Source: Mycolicibacterium duvalii
Lineage (GTDB): Bacteria; Actinomycetota; Actinomycetes; Mycobacteriales; Mycobacteriaceae
Assembly (NCBI RefSeq): GCF_010726645.1
Contig: NZ_AP022563.1
Location: forward strand, 1,488,001-1,552,000
Direction: 5' to 3'
Length of the DNA: 64,000 bases
In this document: in pieces, positions 50,768-62,636 of the stretch
Layout: every line of letters begins with the position of its first letter
How positions within the stretch are numbered: position 1 is the first letter of the stretch
Translations under genes and position numbers: made by a program
Notes under the pieces: model-generated
What the model saw: the letters and a program-made list of their open reading frames with translations, nothing else
The model's database searches: none
What the model was told of the DNA's origin: nothing

Positions 50768-52180
50768 TCACCGGGAACGGTGGCCGCGCTTCTCGCGCAC
50801 CCGGACGTTGATCCTGATGGGGCTGCCCTCGAAGCCGAACGTCTCCCGCAGCCGCCGTTCCAGGAAGCGGCGATACCCCGCCTCCAGGAACCCGCTGGTG
50901 AACAACACGAACGTCGGTGGCCGCGTGGTGGCCTGGGTGGCGAACAGGATCCGCGGCTGCTTGCCCCCGCGCACGGGCGGCGGTGTCGCGGCGACGATCT
51001 CCTTGAAGAAGGTGTTCAGCCGGCCGGTCGAGATGCGGCTGTCCCACGACTGCAGCGCCGTCTCCAGCGCTGGCACCAGCTTCTGCACCGCTCGGCCGGT
51101 CTTGGCCGAGATGTTGACCCGCGGCGCCCACTGCACCTGCGCCAACTGCAGATCGATCTCGCGGTCGAGCAGATAGCGGCGGTCCTCGTCGACCAGGTCC
51201 CACTTGTTGAACGCCACCACCAGTGCGCGGCCGGCTTCGATCACCATGCCCAGCACCCGCTGGTCCTGTTCGGTCAGCGGCTGCGACGCGTCGATCAGCA
51301 CGATCGCCACCTCGGCGGAGTCGATCGCGGAGTGGGTGCGCACCGAGGCGTAGAACTCGTGCCCGCTGGCCTGGCCCACCTTGCGGCGCAGACCCGCGGT
51401 GTCGACGAAGCGCCACAGCCGGCCCTCCATCTCGATCAGCGAGTCGACGGGATCCACAGTGGTGCCGGCGACGTCGTGCACCACGGACCGTTCGTCGCCG
51501 GAGAGCCGGTTGAGCAGCGAGGACTTGCCGACGTTGGGCTTGCCGACCAGCGCCACCCGACGCGGACCGCCCGATCCCCCGGCGACCTCCGAGACCGCGG
51601 GCAGCGCCTCGAGGACGTTGTCGAGCAGGTCGGCCACCCCGCGGCCGTGCATGGCACTGATCGGGTGCGGCTGGCCCAGCCCCAGCGACCACAGCGACGC
51701 GGCGTCGGCCTCGCCGCGCTCGTTGTCGACCTTGTTGGCGGCCAGGAACACCGGCTTGCCGGAGCGCTGCAGAATCTTGGCGGCGGCCTCGTCGGCGGTG
51801 GTGGCGCCGGTGACGTTGTCGACGACGAAGATCACCGCGTCGGCGGTGCGCATCGCCACCGATGCCTGCTCGGCCACCAGTTGCTGCAAACCCTTGGCGT
51901 CGGGTTCCCATCCGCCGGTGTCCTGGACGACGAACCGGCGCCCCGACCAGGACGCGTCATAGGACACCCGATCGCGGGTCACCCCGGGGACGTCCTGCAC
52001 CACGGCTTCGCGGCGCCCGAGGATCCGGTTGACCAGCGTGGACTTCCCGACGTTGGGCCGCCCGACCACCGCCACCACCGGCGGCGGCGCGGAAGCCTCC
52101 TCGACCGCGTCGGCGACCTGTTCGGCGCCCAGTTCCCAGTCGCTTTCGTCTACCCAGGTGCCGTCGGCGTCGTCGGTCAT
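50768..52180 (-). CDS. der: GTPase Der (EngA), 50S ribosome assembly
   Basis: The protein has 470 residues with the double GTPase hallmark: GRPNVGKST at ~40-48 and GKPNVGKSS at ~212-220, NKVD and NKWD base-recognition motifs, DTGGWE and DTAGLRRK switch regions, and a C-terminal KH-like domain ending in [13 protein letters not shown]. It aids maturation of the 50S subunit. The ATG at 52180 overlaps the cmk stop by 4 bases (ATGA), so the two are coupled. Order matches Rv1712-Rv1713. Confidence 0.96.
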   Translation of the reverse strand: MTDDADGTWVDESDWELGAEQVADAVEEASAPPPVVAVVGRPNVGKSTLVNRILGRREAVVQDVPGVTRDRVSYDASWSGRRFVVQDTGGWEPDAKGLQQLVAEQASVAMRTADAVIFVVDNVTGATTADEAAAKILQRSGKPVFLAANKVDNERGEADAASLWSLGLGQPHPISAMHGRGVADLLDNVLEALPAVSEVAGGSGGPRRVALVGKPNVGKSSLLNRLSGDERSVVHDVAGTTVDPVDSLIEMEGRLWRFVDTAGLRRKVGQASGHEFYASVRTHSAIDSAEVAIVLIDASQPLTEQDQRVLGMVIEAGRALVVAFNKWDLVDEDRRYLLDREIDLQLAQVQWAPRVNISAKTGRAVQKLVPALETALQSWDSRISTGRLNTFFKEIVAATPPPVRGGKQPRILFATQATTRPPTFVLFTSGFLEAGYRRFLERRLRETFGFEGSPIRINVRVREKRGHRSR

Positions 52181-52863
52181 CGCGCTGCACCTGCCTTCTG
52201 TTCGACCAGCCCGGTCAGATGGGCGATCACCTCGGCCTGGCTCATGTCGCTGGTGTCGACGACCACCGCGTCGTCGGCCGCACGCAGCGGCGACACCGCG
52301 CGGGTGGAATCCAGGTGGTCCCGCCGTCGGACGTCGGCCAGCACCGCGTCGTAGGCGTCGGGCAACCCGTTGCTGATGTTCTGCGCGTTGCGCCGCCGGG
52401 CCCGCTCCTCCGCCGAGGCCGTCAAGAAGATCTTCACCTCGGCATCGGGCAACACGACGGTGCCGATGTCCCGTCCTTCGACCACCACACAACCCTCGGC
52501 CCCGGCCAGCTCACGCTGCAGCGCCACCAGCCGGCGGCGCACCTCGGGCACCGCCGAGACCGCCGAGACCGCCGCGGTGACGGCGTCGCCGCGGATCTCC
52601 GCCGAGACGTCCTCGCCACCGAGATAACACTTGTCCTGCGCCGGGTCATGACCCACCGCCACCTCGACCTCGGCGGCGGCCCGCGCGACGGCGTCCGGGT
52701 CGGTGAGGTCGACACCGCCACGCAACACCCCGAGGGTCACGATCCGGTACATCGCTCCGGTGTCGAGATAGCTCGCACCCAGCGCGGTAGCCAAACCCCT
52801 TGCCACGGTGGACTTTCCCGTACCCGCCGGTCCGTCGATGGCCACCACCAGGGCTCGGTTCAC
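52177..52863 (-). CDS. cmk: Cytidylate kinase
   Basis: The protein has 228 residues. It phosphorylates CMP/dCMP. The P-loop [14 protein letters not shown] is followed by YLDTGAMYR, the NMP-binding [13 protein letters not shown] and [21 protein letters not shown], and the lid ARRRNAQN. The GTG at 52863 overlaps the upstream pseudouridine-synthase stop (GTGA), and the stop overlaps der. It is one of the coupled genes of the scpA-der operon. Confidence 0.95.
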   Translation of the reverse strand: MNRALVVAIDGPAGTGKSTVARGLATALGASYLDTGAMYRIVTLGVLRGGVDLTDPDAVARAAAEVEVAVGHDPAQDKCYLGGEDVSAEIRGDAVTAAVSAVSAVPEVRRRLVALQRELAGAEGCVVVEGRDIGTVVLPDAEVKIFLTASAEERARRRNAQNISNGLPDAYDAVLADVRRRDHLDSTRAVSPLRAADDAVVVDTSDMSQAEVIAHLTGLVEQKAGAAR

Positions 52864-53603
52864 AGTCCTACCACCTTGTACAGTTCCCCGATTTCCTTCT
52901 GTGTCAGCACCCGGATGCTGCCCGGACGCTGGTCACCGAGCGCCACGGGGCCGATGTCGGTGCGCACCAGCTCCTGAACCGGGAACCCGACATGGGCCAG
53001 CAGCCGTCGCACGATGTGCTTGCGTCCCTCGTGCAGGGTGACCTTCACCAGGGACTTGCCGGCCACGGCGTCGACGACGGCGAAATCGTCGACGGTGACC
53101 GGGCCGTCGTCGAGTTCGACCCCGGCGCGCAGAGTGCGGCCGAGCCCGCGCGGCACCGAACCGGCCACGGTGGCCAGATAGGTCTTGGGCACCTCGAACG
53201 ACGGGTGCATCAATCGATGCGCCAGCTCGCCGTCGTTGGTCAGCAGCAGCAGGCCCTCGGTGTCGGCGTCCAGCCGTCCGACGTGAAACAGGTTCTTGTT
53301 CCCGCGGACTCGGTGTTCGACCAGTTCGCCCACGCAGGGCCGGCCGCGGTCGTCGGACATCGTCGAGTGCATGCCCCGCGGTTTGTTGATCGCCAGGTAC
53401 ACCAACGAGTCGTCGAGCGCGATGCGCGCACCGTCGACGCGGATCTGGACCTGCTGCGGGTCCACCCGGGTGCCCAGCTCGGTGACGATCTTCCCGTCCA
53501 CCTCGACCCGTCCGTCGCGGATCATCTTCTCGGCGACCCGCCGAGACGCAATTCCCGCCTGCGACAACACTTTCTGCAGGCGCACCCCGTCATCGTCGGT
53601 CAT
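52860..53603 (-). CDS. rRNA pseudouridine synthase (RluB/RsuA family)
   Basis: The protein has 247 residues. The S4 domain is [31 protein letters not shown] and the catalytic Asp lies in [32 protein letters not shown] is the basic C-terminal motif of RsuA/RluB types. It should convert a uridine in 23S rRNA to pseudouridine. The ATG at 53603 lies just after the ScpB stop, and the stop couples with cmk. Confidence 0.93.
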   Translation of the reverse strand: MTDDDGVRLQKVLSQAGIASRRVAEKMIRDGRVEVDGKIVTELGTRVDPQQVQIRVDGARIALDDSLVYLAINKPRGMHSTMSDDRGRPCVGELVEHRVRGNKNLFHVGRLDADTEGLLLLTNDGELAHRLMHPSFEVPKTYLATVAGSVPRGLGRTLRAGVELDDGPVTVDDFAVVDAVAGKSLVKVTLHEGRKHIVRRLLAHVGFPVQELVRTDIGPVALGDQRPGSIRVLTQKEIGELYKVVGL

Positions 53604-53605
53604 TG

Positions 53606-54322
53606 TCAGTCCTGATCCACATCGATGGCGGCCGGGGTCTCCGCCGCCGCTGCCCCGTTGAGCTTCATGAAGCGCGGTTCGGCGTCCAGACTTTCGCTGA
53701 GATCGTCGATCACGTCCACATCCGGCAGCAACGGCGCGATGTCGGGCAGGTCGGTCAGTGACGACAATCCGAGCCGTTCCAGGAACAACTCGGTGGTTGC
53801 GAAGGTGACCGCACCCGAATCGGGGTCCGTACCGGCTTCGGTGATCAGACCGCGCGCGACCAGGGTACGCATCACCGCGTCGACGTTCACGCCGCGCACC
53901 GCGCTGACACGGGCCCGGGTCACCGGTTGACGGTAGGCCACCACCGCCAGGGTCTCCAACGCCGCGCGGGTCAGCTTCGAGCGCGCGCCGTCGAGCAGCA
54001 GCCTCTCGACATAGGGCGCGTACTGGGCGCGGGTGTACATCCGCCAGCCGCCGCCGGCTTCGCGCAGTTCGATGCCGCTGTCGCGGTCGGCCAGCGCGTT
54101 GGCCATCAGGTGGATCCGCTCGCTGACCCGCTCGCAAGGTTGGTCGGTCGCACTGGCCAGCGCGTCGATGCTCACGGGCGTGTCGACGACCAGCAGCAGC
54201 GCCTCCAGCACGCTGTCCAGCTCGGCGTCGGCGAGCTCGGCGCCGGGTGTTTCGGGCTCGAAGTCTGTTTCGCCGCCTTCGGCAGCGGGGCCGTCGGCCG
54301 GTCCTGAGGGTTCGTCGGTCAT
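53606..54322 (-). CDS. scpB: Segregation and condensation protein B
   Basis: The protein has 238 residues. It is a kleisin partner that binds ScpA and the Smc complex for chromosome organisation. LDSVLEALLLVVDTPVSIDAL starts the first winged helix, and LETLAVVAYRQPVTRARVSAVRGVN is the ScpB signature. ITEAGTDPDSGAVTFATTELFLERLGL ends the second. Extra acidic N- and C-terminal tails are normal for mycobacteria. It lies 2 bases upstream of the synthase and 9 bases after ScpA. Confidence 0.95.
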   Translation of the reverse strand: MTDEPSGPADGPAAEGGETDFEPETPGAELADAELDSVLEALLLVVDTPVSIDALASATDQPCERVSERIHLMANALADRDSGIELREAGGGWRMYTRAQYAPYVERLLLDGARSKLTRAALETLAVVAYRQPVTRARVSAVRGVNVDAVMRTLVARGLITEAGTDPDSGAVTFATTELFLERLGLSSLTDLPDIAPLLPDVDVIDDLSESLDAEPRFMKLNGAAAAETPAAIDVDQD

Positions 54323-54331
54323 GGGGTCTTT

Positions 54332-55156
54332 CTATTCCGCGTCCGCGGTCGCCAACTGTTGGCTGCTGGGCCGCTCACCGGTCCACGAAATCTGGAGCAC
54401 ACCAAGTGCTTCTGGTTGCTCGAATGCTACCGCCCGGGTGCGGAACAGTTCGAGCAGCGCCAGGAACCGGCCGACGATCTCCATCGGGGCCGCACAGTCG
54501 GCGACCAATTCCGAGAACGACGCCCACTGCCCGATGCCGCGCCGCTCGAGCAGGCCGAGCAGTTTCTCGGCCTGCTCGGGCACCGAGACCGCGACCTGAT
54601 GAAGGTGGTCGGTGCCCACCGTCGGCACCGGGCGCGGGGTGAACGCCGCGGCGGCGATCTGGGCGAACCGCTCGGCGTCCACACCGAGCATCACCTCGGG
54701 CAGCAGTTCGGAGTAGCGGTCCTCCAGGGACACCGCACGCGGGTAGCTGCGCAGCGCCGCGGCTTCGAGCTCACCGAACATCACCGCGACGTGCTTGAAC
54801 GCGCGGTACTGCAGCAGCCGCGCGAACAGCAGATCGCGGACCTCCAGCAGGGCCAGGTCGTCCTCGTCGTGCACCTCGCCGGCGGGCAGCAGTCGCGCGG
54901 CCTTCAGATCCAGCAGGGTGGCCGCGACCACCAAAAACGAGGTGGTCTCATCGAGGCCCAGCTGCGAGCCGATCTGCTTGGTGTAGGCGATGAACTCGTC
55001 GGTCACCTGATGCAGTGCCACCTCGGTCACGTCCATCCGGTGGGCGAAGATCAGCTGCAGCAGCAGGTCGAACGGGCCCTCGAAATTGCTCAACCGCACT
55101 TGGAAGCCGGTCTGCGGCGCGTCGGTGGGCTGCTCGGGGGTGGCTTTCTCGCTCAC
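54332..55156 (-). CDS. scpA: Segregation and condensation protein A (kleisin)
   Basis: The protein has 274 residues. FQVRLSNFEGPFDLLLQLIFAHRMDVTEVAL is the kleisin N-domain that joins the Smc neck, and IVGRFLALLELFRTRAVAFEQPEALGVLQISW is the C-domain. It acts with ScpB and Smc. GTG 55156 is chosen because it overlaps the upstream ParA stop by 4 bases (GTGA). The frame is open further, but a conserved start is not seen there. Confidence 0.95.
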   Translation of the reverse strand: MSEKATPEQPTDAPQTGFQVRLSNFEGPFDLLLQLIFAHRMDVTEVALHQVTDEFIAYTKQIGSQLGLDETTSFLVVAATLLDLKAARLLPAGEVHDEDDLALLEVRDLLFARLLQYRAFKHVAVMFGELEAAALRSYPRAVSLEDRYSELLPEVMLGVDAERFAQIAAAAFTPRPVPTVGTDHLHQVAVSVPEQAEKLLGLLERRGIGQWASFSELVADCAAPMEIVGRFLALLELFRTRAVAFEQPEALGVLQISWTGERPSSQQLATADAE

Positions 55157-56049
55157 GCGCCGAACCGGTGGATGACCTCGCGCGCCAACGCCCGATAAGC
55201 TTGCGCACCAGCGGATTTCGGCGCCCACGTGGTGATGGGCTCGCCGGCCACGCTGGTCTCGGGGAAGCGCACGGTGCGGGTGACGACGGTGTCGAACACC
55301 AGGTCGCCGAAGCGCTCGACCACCCGGGACATCACTTCACGGGAGTTCACGGTGCGCGGGTCGTACCGGGTTATCAGGATCCCGCTGATCTCCAGCTTCG
55401 GGTTCAGCCGGTCGTGCACCTTGTCGACGGTGTCGGTCAACAGCGCAAGCCCGCGCAGCGAGAAGTACTCGCATTCGGTGGGAATGATCACACCGTCGCT
55501 GCACGCGAGCCCGTTGACGGTGAGCAGACCCAACGACGGCTGGCAGTCGATCAGCACGTAGTCGTAGCGGTCCAGCACCGGATACAGCGCCCTGGCCAGC
55601 GACTGCTCGCGGCCGACCTCGTTGACCAATTGGATCTCGGCAGCTGACAGGTCGATGTTGCTGGGCACCAGATCCAGCCCCGGCACCCGGGTGGTCAACA
55701 GCACCTGGTCGATCGAGACGCGGGGTTCGACGAGCAGGTTGTAGACGGTGTTGTCGAGCTCGTAGTGCGGCACACCCAGCCCGGCCGACAGCGCGCCCTG
55801 CGGATCCAGGTCGACCAGCAGTACCCGGCGGCCGTACTCGGCCAGGCTGGCGCCCAGGTTGATCGTCGACGTGGTCTTGCCGACCCCGCCCTTCTGGTTG
55901 CACATGGCGATGACCTTGGCCGGACCGTGGGTGGTGCGGGTCGGCGGCTCGGGGATTTCGCGCGGGATCCGGCCGGTCAGACCCGGGGCCGGGGCGGTGT
56001 CGTCGCTGCCCGTGTCGTCGGTCATGCGCGACCGTCGCTGGTCAGGCAT
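55153..56049 (-). CDS. ParA/Soj-family ATPase
   Basis: The protein has 298 residues. The deviant Walker A KGGVGKTTST, Walker A' LVDLDPQGALSAGLG and Walker B VLIDCQPSLGLLTVN identify a ParA/MinD-type ATPase. It corresponds by position to Rv1708 (soj-like), a second ParA besides the one near oriC, coupled to scpA-scpB. An alternative start is ATG 56025. It is divergent from the O-methyltransferase. Confidence 0.92.
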   Translation of the reverse strand: MPDQRRSRMTDDTGSDDTAPAPGLTGRIPREIPEPPTRTTHGPAKVIAMCNQKGGVGKTTSTINLGASLAEYGRRVLLVDLDPQGALSAGLGVPHYELDNTVYNLLVEPRVSIDQVLLTTRVPGLDLVPSNIDLSAAEIQLVNEVGREQSLARALYPVLDRYDYVLIDCQPSLGLLTVNGLACSDGVIIPTECEYFSLRGLALLTDTVDKVHDRLNPKLEISGILITRYDPRTVNSREVMSRVVERFGDLVFDTVVTRTVRFPETSVAGEPITTWAPKSAGAQAYRALAREVIHRFGA

Positions 56050-56182
56050 CCCTCGGGCGTCACGGACATCCGGGCAAGTTTAACGGCCGGCATCGCGCTG
56101 GTCAGGCAGACCCGCAGGCAACATCGCCGGCAATCACGCGCAACCGGTGCATCGCCCGGGGCGCGTGCCTACGCTGACGGTC

Positions 56183-56923
56183 ATGAGATTGCCGGGTTGG
56201 CGGTGGCTGCGGCTGGCCGCGGGCATGCCGTCCTTCGTCCGCACCGGGCAGATCGGCGACGGCCGGGAGGCCGCCTGCGCCGCCTACGTCGAATCCCACG
56301 CGGCGCGCGGCGACATCGCCGACGTGCTCGCCACCATCGACCGGTTCGCCTATCAGGAGGCCATGCTGGTCAACATCGGCGACGAGAAGGGCCGACTGCT
56401 CGACGCCGCGGTGCGTCGCGCCGCCCCCACACTGGCGCTGGAGCTGGGCACCTATTGCGGGTACAGCGCGCTGCGCATCGCCGCCGCCGCACCCGCCGCG
56501 CAGGTGGTCTCGGTGGAGTTCTCCGCCGCCAACGCCGAGGTGGCCCGGCGGATCTGGGCCCACGCCGGCGTCGACGACCGGGTCAGCTGCGTCGTGGGCA
56601 CGATCGGCGACGGCGGGACCACCCTCGACGCGCTGGCCCGTGATCACGGCGTCCGGCCGGGTGCCGTGGACCTGGTGTTCATCGACCACGACAAGAAGGC
56701 CTATCTGTCGGATCTGCGCGCGATCCTGGACCGGGGCTGGTTGCACGCCGGCACGATCGTCGTCGCCGACAACGTCCGCTTTCCCGGCGCACCCGACTAC
56801 CGCACCTTCATGCGGGAGCAGCAGGGCGCGCTGTTCGACACCGTCGAGCACAAGACCCACGTGGAATACCAGTCGCTGCTGCCCGATCTGGTGTTGGAGT
56901 CGCAATACCTCGCCGGGCGTTAG
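56183..56923 (+). CDS. O-methyltransferase (COMT-like, class I)
   Basis: The protein has 246 residues. [52 protein letters not shown] and [10 protein letters not shown] are the SAM-binding and metal/catechol-binding motifs of COMT-like enzymes. The substrate is unknown. It corresponds to Rv1703c-like proteins. It ends at 56923, overlapping the convergent xerD stop by 4 bases. Confidence 0.9.
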   Translation: MRLPGWRWLRLAAGMPSFVRTGQIGDGREAACAAYVESHAARGDIADVLATIDRFAYQEAMLVNIGDEKGRLLDAAVRRAAPTLALELGTYCGYSALRIAAAAPAAQVVSVEFSAANAEVARRIWAHAGVDDRVSCVVGTIGDGGTTLDALARDHGVRPGAVDLVFIDHDKKAYLSDLRAILDRGWLHAGTIVVADNVRFPGAPDYRTFMREQQGALFDTVEHKTHVEYQSLLPDLVLESQYLAGR

Positions 56924-57869
56924 CGGGCCCGCGGGTGCGCGCCGGCCCACACTTCGCGCAGCGCGCTGACGGTGACCATGGTGTAGATCTGCGTGGTGGT
57001 CACCGACGCGTGGCCCAGCAGCTCCTGTACGACGCGCACATCGGCGCCCCCGTCGAGCAGATGGGTCGCGAACGAGTGGCGCAGCACGTGCGGGGAGACG
57101 GTGGCGGTGATGCCGGCGCGTTCGGCCGCGTCCTGTAGCACCTGCCAGGCACTCTGGCGCGACAGCCGGCCGCCGCGGGCGTTGAGGAAGATCGCCGGAG
57201 TGCCCCGGCCGCGCCGGGCCAGGTCGGGACGGCCGCGGACCAGATAGGCATCCAGTGCGGCCACCGCGGGGCGGCCGATCGGGATCAGCCGCTGCTTGCC
57301 GCCCTTGCCGCGCAGCAGCACCGAGCGGGCGTGCGTGTCGACGTCGTCGACGTCCAGGCCGACGGCCTCGGAGATGCGCGCCCCGGTCGAATACAGCAGT
57401 TCCAGCAGCGCCCGGTTGCGCAGGGTCAGCGGTCCGTCGGCCTCACTGTCCCCGCCGGCGGCGTCGAGCAGGGCGAGCACCTCGTCGATGCTCAGGCTCT
57501 TCGGCAGACGCCGGCTTGGCGTGGGCGGCTTGACCTCCCGCGCGACGTCCAACGCGGCGATTCCTTCGGCCGCGGCGAAGCGGTGCAGGCCGCGAACCGC
57601 GATCAACGCCCGTGCCGCCGACACCGCCGATAGCGGCACCACGCCGTTGTCCGCGTCCCCTTGGCGCAGCATGACCAGGAAGTCGCTGACGTCGGTCTCG
57701 GTCACCACGGCCAGGTCGTCGACACCGCGGGCGCGCAGATGCTCGGCGTAGCGGCGCAGGTCACGGCGATAGGAACTCAGTGTGTTGGCAGCCACCCCGC
57801 GCTCGATCGCCAGGTGGTCGAGATAGCCCTGCAGCTGGGTGTCGAGGGCCAGCGGCACCGACGTCGAGG

Positions 57870-57873
<4 letters not shown>
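56920..57873 (-). CDS. xerD: Site-specific tyrosine recombinase XerD
   Basis: The protein has 317 residues. The N-terminal SAM-like domain ([23 protein letters not shown]) is followed by the catalytic domain with R in [11 protein letters not shown] in [32 protein letters not shown] (nucleophile Tyr). It should act with XerC at dif to resolve chromosome dimers. The ATG at 57873 overlaps the NUDIX stop (ATGA). This is the chromosomal, not the element, recombinase. Confidence 0.96.
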
Positions 57874-60345
<2,472 letters not shown>

Positions 60346-60408
60346 CTAACACCGACTCCGACAAGCCGTCGCTGACACGCGGACGGACACCCCGGGGGGC
60401 TCGGGTCG

Positions 60409-61350
60409 TTACTGGGGCACCGTCACCGCGGTGGCGCCGTGCCCGATGCCGAACTGCCCGGGCTCGCCTCCGGCGACGAGGTCACCGAGCGCCAGCGCCG
60501 CGGTGATCCGCCCGGACTCCCGGTCGATGTCGTCGACGGTGCTGAACGCGTTGTTCAGCGCCGCGTCGGAGCGTGCCACCGCGATGGCCGCGGTCCCCGA
60601 GGCCGAGCCGTCGCGGCCGGCCAGCACCGTTCCGGCACCGTGGCGGGCCAGGCCGCCGGTGAACCGGGCCACGGTGGCGCCCTGATTGCCGGCGTCGTCT
60701 CCGAGCGCGCCGCCGGTCACCACCAGCGCGGTGTCCGCGGCTCCGATGCGCTCGGCGCCGTAGGTGATGAAGCCGGTGTCACGCAGAGTGGTCAGCACGG
60801 TCTCTCGGGCGGCGTCGTCGACCGGACGCGTCTCGGGGCCCGGGTCGATCAGCAAGGTGATCCCGAGCAGGTCGCCGGCCTGGGAACCCTGATCCACGGT
60901 GGCGGTGTTCAGCTGGGCGCCCGCGGGCACGATGGGCGAGTTCACCACCGAGAGCAGCTTCTCGGCCTCGTGGGCCTCGACGAACTGCGACGTCAGGCCG
61001 ATGGTGCCGGTGACGGAGCCGCCGGCCTGCCCGATCAGGCGCTGCAACGCCTCGACGTCGTCGTCCCCGGCGTCGGGGGTGCGGAACAACACCACCGACT
61101 TGTCCCGCAGGTTGCCGGCCAGGATCCGGGGCGCCATTTGCGCATCGAAGTCTGCTGCGGCACTGAGCTTCTCGTTGAGCGCATTGCGCTCGTCGGTCAG
61201 CGTGTCGATCTGGTTCTGCAGTTCGGTCTTGTCGTCCTGCAAACCCGAGAGCACGGTGTTGGACAGCAGACCCGAACCCAGAGCGACGCCGATGGCCAGG
61301 GCCAGAAAGACCGCGGCGAGCGAGATGGCGTGCGTGCGCAGCGAGATCAC
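60409..61350 (-). CDS. mctB: Outer-membrane copper-efflux channel protein MctB
   Basis: The protein has 313 residues. ISLRTHAISLAAVFLALAIGVALG is the signal/anchor helix, followed by a coiled coil (DDKTELQNQIDTLTDERNAL) and the beta-rich domain of MctB (Rv1698-like), needed for copper release from mycobacteria. The GTG at 61350 has AGGAGGG before it. It lies between steA and pyrG as in M. tuberculosis. It is the chromosomal copper exporter and is independent of the element's copper-type genes. Confidence 0.92.
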   Translation of the reverse strand: MISLRTHAISLAAVFLALAIGVALGSGLLSNTVLSGLQDDKTELQNQIDTLTDERNALNEKLSAAADFDAQMAPRILAGNLRDKSVVLFRTPDAGDDDVEALQRLIGQAGGSVTGTIGLTSQFVEAHEAEKLLSVVNSPIVPAGAQLNTATVDQGSQAGDLLGITLLIDPGPETRPVDDAARETVLTTLRDTGFITYGAERIGAADTALVVTGGALGDDAGNQGATVARFTGGLARHGAGTVLAGRDGSASGTAAIAVARSDAALNNAFSTVDDIDRESGRITAALALGDLVAGGEPGQFGIGHGATAVTVPQ

Positions 61351-61360
61351 CAGAGCCCTC

Positions 61361-62545
61361 CTAGGAGACCAGTCCCTGCGCCCACAGCAGGAACTGATTC
61401 CAATAGCCGCTGATCCACTCCAGTACCGCCGCGTCGGCGCGCGACACCCACAGCGCCGCGATCACCGCGATCAGCATCGCCAGCACCAGCAGCGCGATCG
61501 CGCCACCGGAGACCCGGCTGCGGTACAGCGTGGCAACGGCTTTCGAGTCGACAAGCTTCTCCCCCACCTTCAACCGGGTCAGGAACGTCGACGGGTTGCT
61601 GCGCTGCCGGCTGCGGTCGAAGAACTCCTCGATGCTGGCGCTGTGGCCGACGGTGACGATCAGCGACGCGCCGTGGTGGTCACACAGCAGCAGCGCCAGA
61701 TCCGCCGCCGAGCCCGCCGCCGGGAAGGTCATCGCTCCGACACCGAGATCCTGAATGCGCTCCAGGCCGGAGGCGTGGCCGTCGGCGTCGGCCGGCAGCA
61801 CCACCTGCGCGCCGCTCTGCAACACCTCGGTGCTGATCTTGTCGGGGTCGCCGACGATCAGCGCGGGCCGGTACCCGGCCTTGCGCAGCACGTCGGCGCC
61901 GGTGCCGACGCCGACCAGGACCGGCTGATACTCCTTGATGAACGGTTTGAGCGCCTTGAGATCGGCTGCCGCGCTTGGCTCTTCGGCGACGATGACGACG
62001 TGGCGCCGGTTCAGGTCGACGTCGATGTCGGGGATGCCGATGCCGTCGATGAGCAGCGGGCTCTCGCTGCGGATGAACTCGATGGTGTTGCCGGCAAACG
62101 CCTCCAGATGCGCGACCAGCCCGCTCTTGGCCTCCTGCATCAACTCATGGATGTCGGCATCGGTGCGCTCGGTGCCCAGCACCAGCCGACGGTCCCCGGA
62201 GTACACCCCGCCCTCGTTCAGACGGATGCGGGCGCCGTCCTTGACCTTCTTGAAGACCTCGGGGCCGGTCTCGTCGACGAGCATGATGCCGTTGGCGACC
62301 AACACCTCGGGTCCCAGGTTCGGGTAGCGCCCGGAGATCGACGACGACGCGTTGACGACGGCGGTGACGTTGGCCTCGACGAGGGCGTCAGCGGTGATCC
62401 GGTCCAGATCCAGCGCGTCGATGACGACGATGTCGCCCGGACCGACGCGCCGCAGCAAGCGGTCGATGTCGCGGTCGACTCGAGCAGTGCCGGTGACACC
62501 CGGCCGTGTGCTGGCGTTACGGGAGAGCAGCGCTGACATCTTCAT
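61361..62545 (-). CDS. steA: Cytokinetic-ring-associated protein SteA
   Basis: The protein has 394 residues. A thiamine-pyrophosphokinase-like domain (PALIVGDPDKISTEVLQSGA, VLPADADGHASGLERI) is followed by a C-terminal membrane helix (ALLVLAMLIAVIAALWV). It corresponds to Rv1697, linked with SteB/MctB in septation and in Corynebacterium cytokinesis. It ends 10 bases before mctB, so the two are likely co-transcribed. Confidence 0.9.
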   Translation of the reverse strand: MKMSALLSRNASTRPGVTGTARVDRDIDRLLRRVGPGDIVVIDALDLDRITADALVEANVTAVVNASSSISGRYPNLGPEVLVANGIMLVDETGPEVFKKVKDGARIRLNEGGVYSGDRRLVLGTERTDADIHELMQEAKSGLVAHLEAFAGNTIEFIRSESPLLIDGIGIPDIDVDLNRRHVVIVAEEPSAAADLKALKPFIKEYQPVLVGVGTGADVLRKAGYRPALIVGDPDKISTEVLQSGAQVVLPADADGHASGLERIQDLGVGAMTFPAAGSAADLALLLCDHHGASLIVTVGHSASIEEFFDRSRQRSNPSTFLTRLKVGEKLVDSKAVATLYRSRVSGGAIALLVLAMLIAVIAALWVSRADAAVLEWISGYWNQFLLWAQGLVS

Positions 62546-62636
62546 GCCGCGATTCTGATCAGTCGGTACGAATTTTTGCGGAGGCGCGCCGTAACACCAG
62601 CCCCATTAGTTCATTCTTTTCACACCAGTCACACGG

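Noticed and set aside
50780..52354. 524-codon plus-strand frame opposite der
   Set aside because: It is antisense to a gene with two complete GTPase domains.
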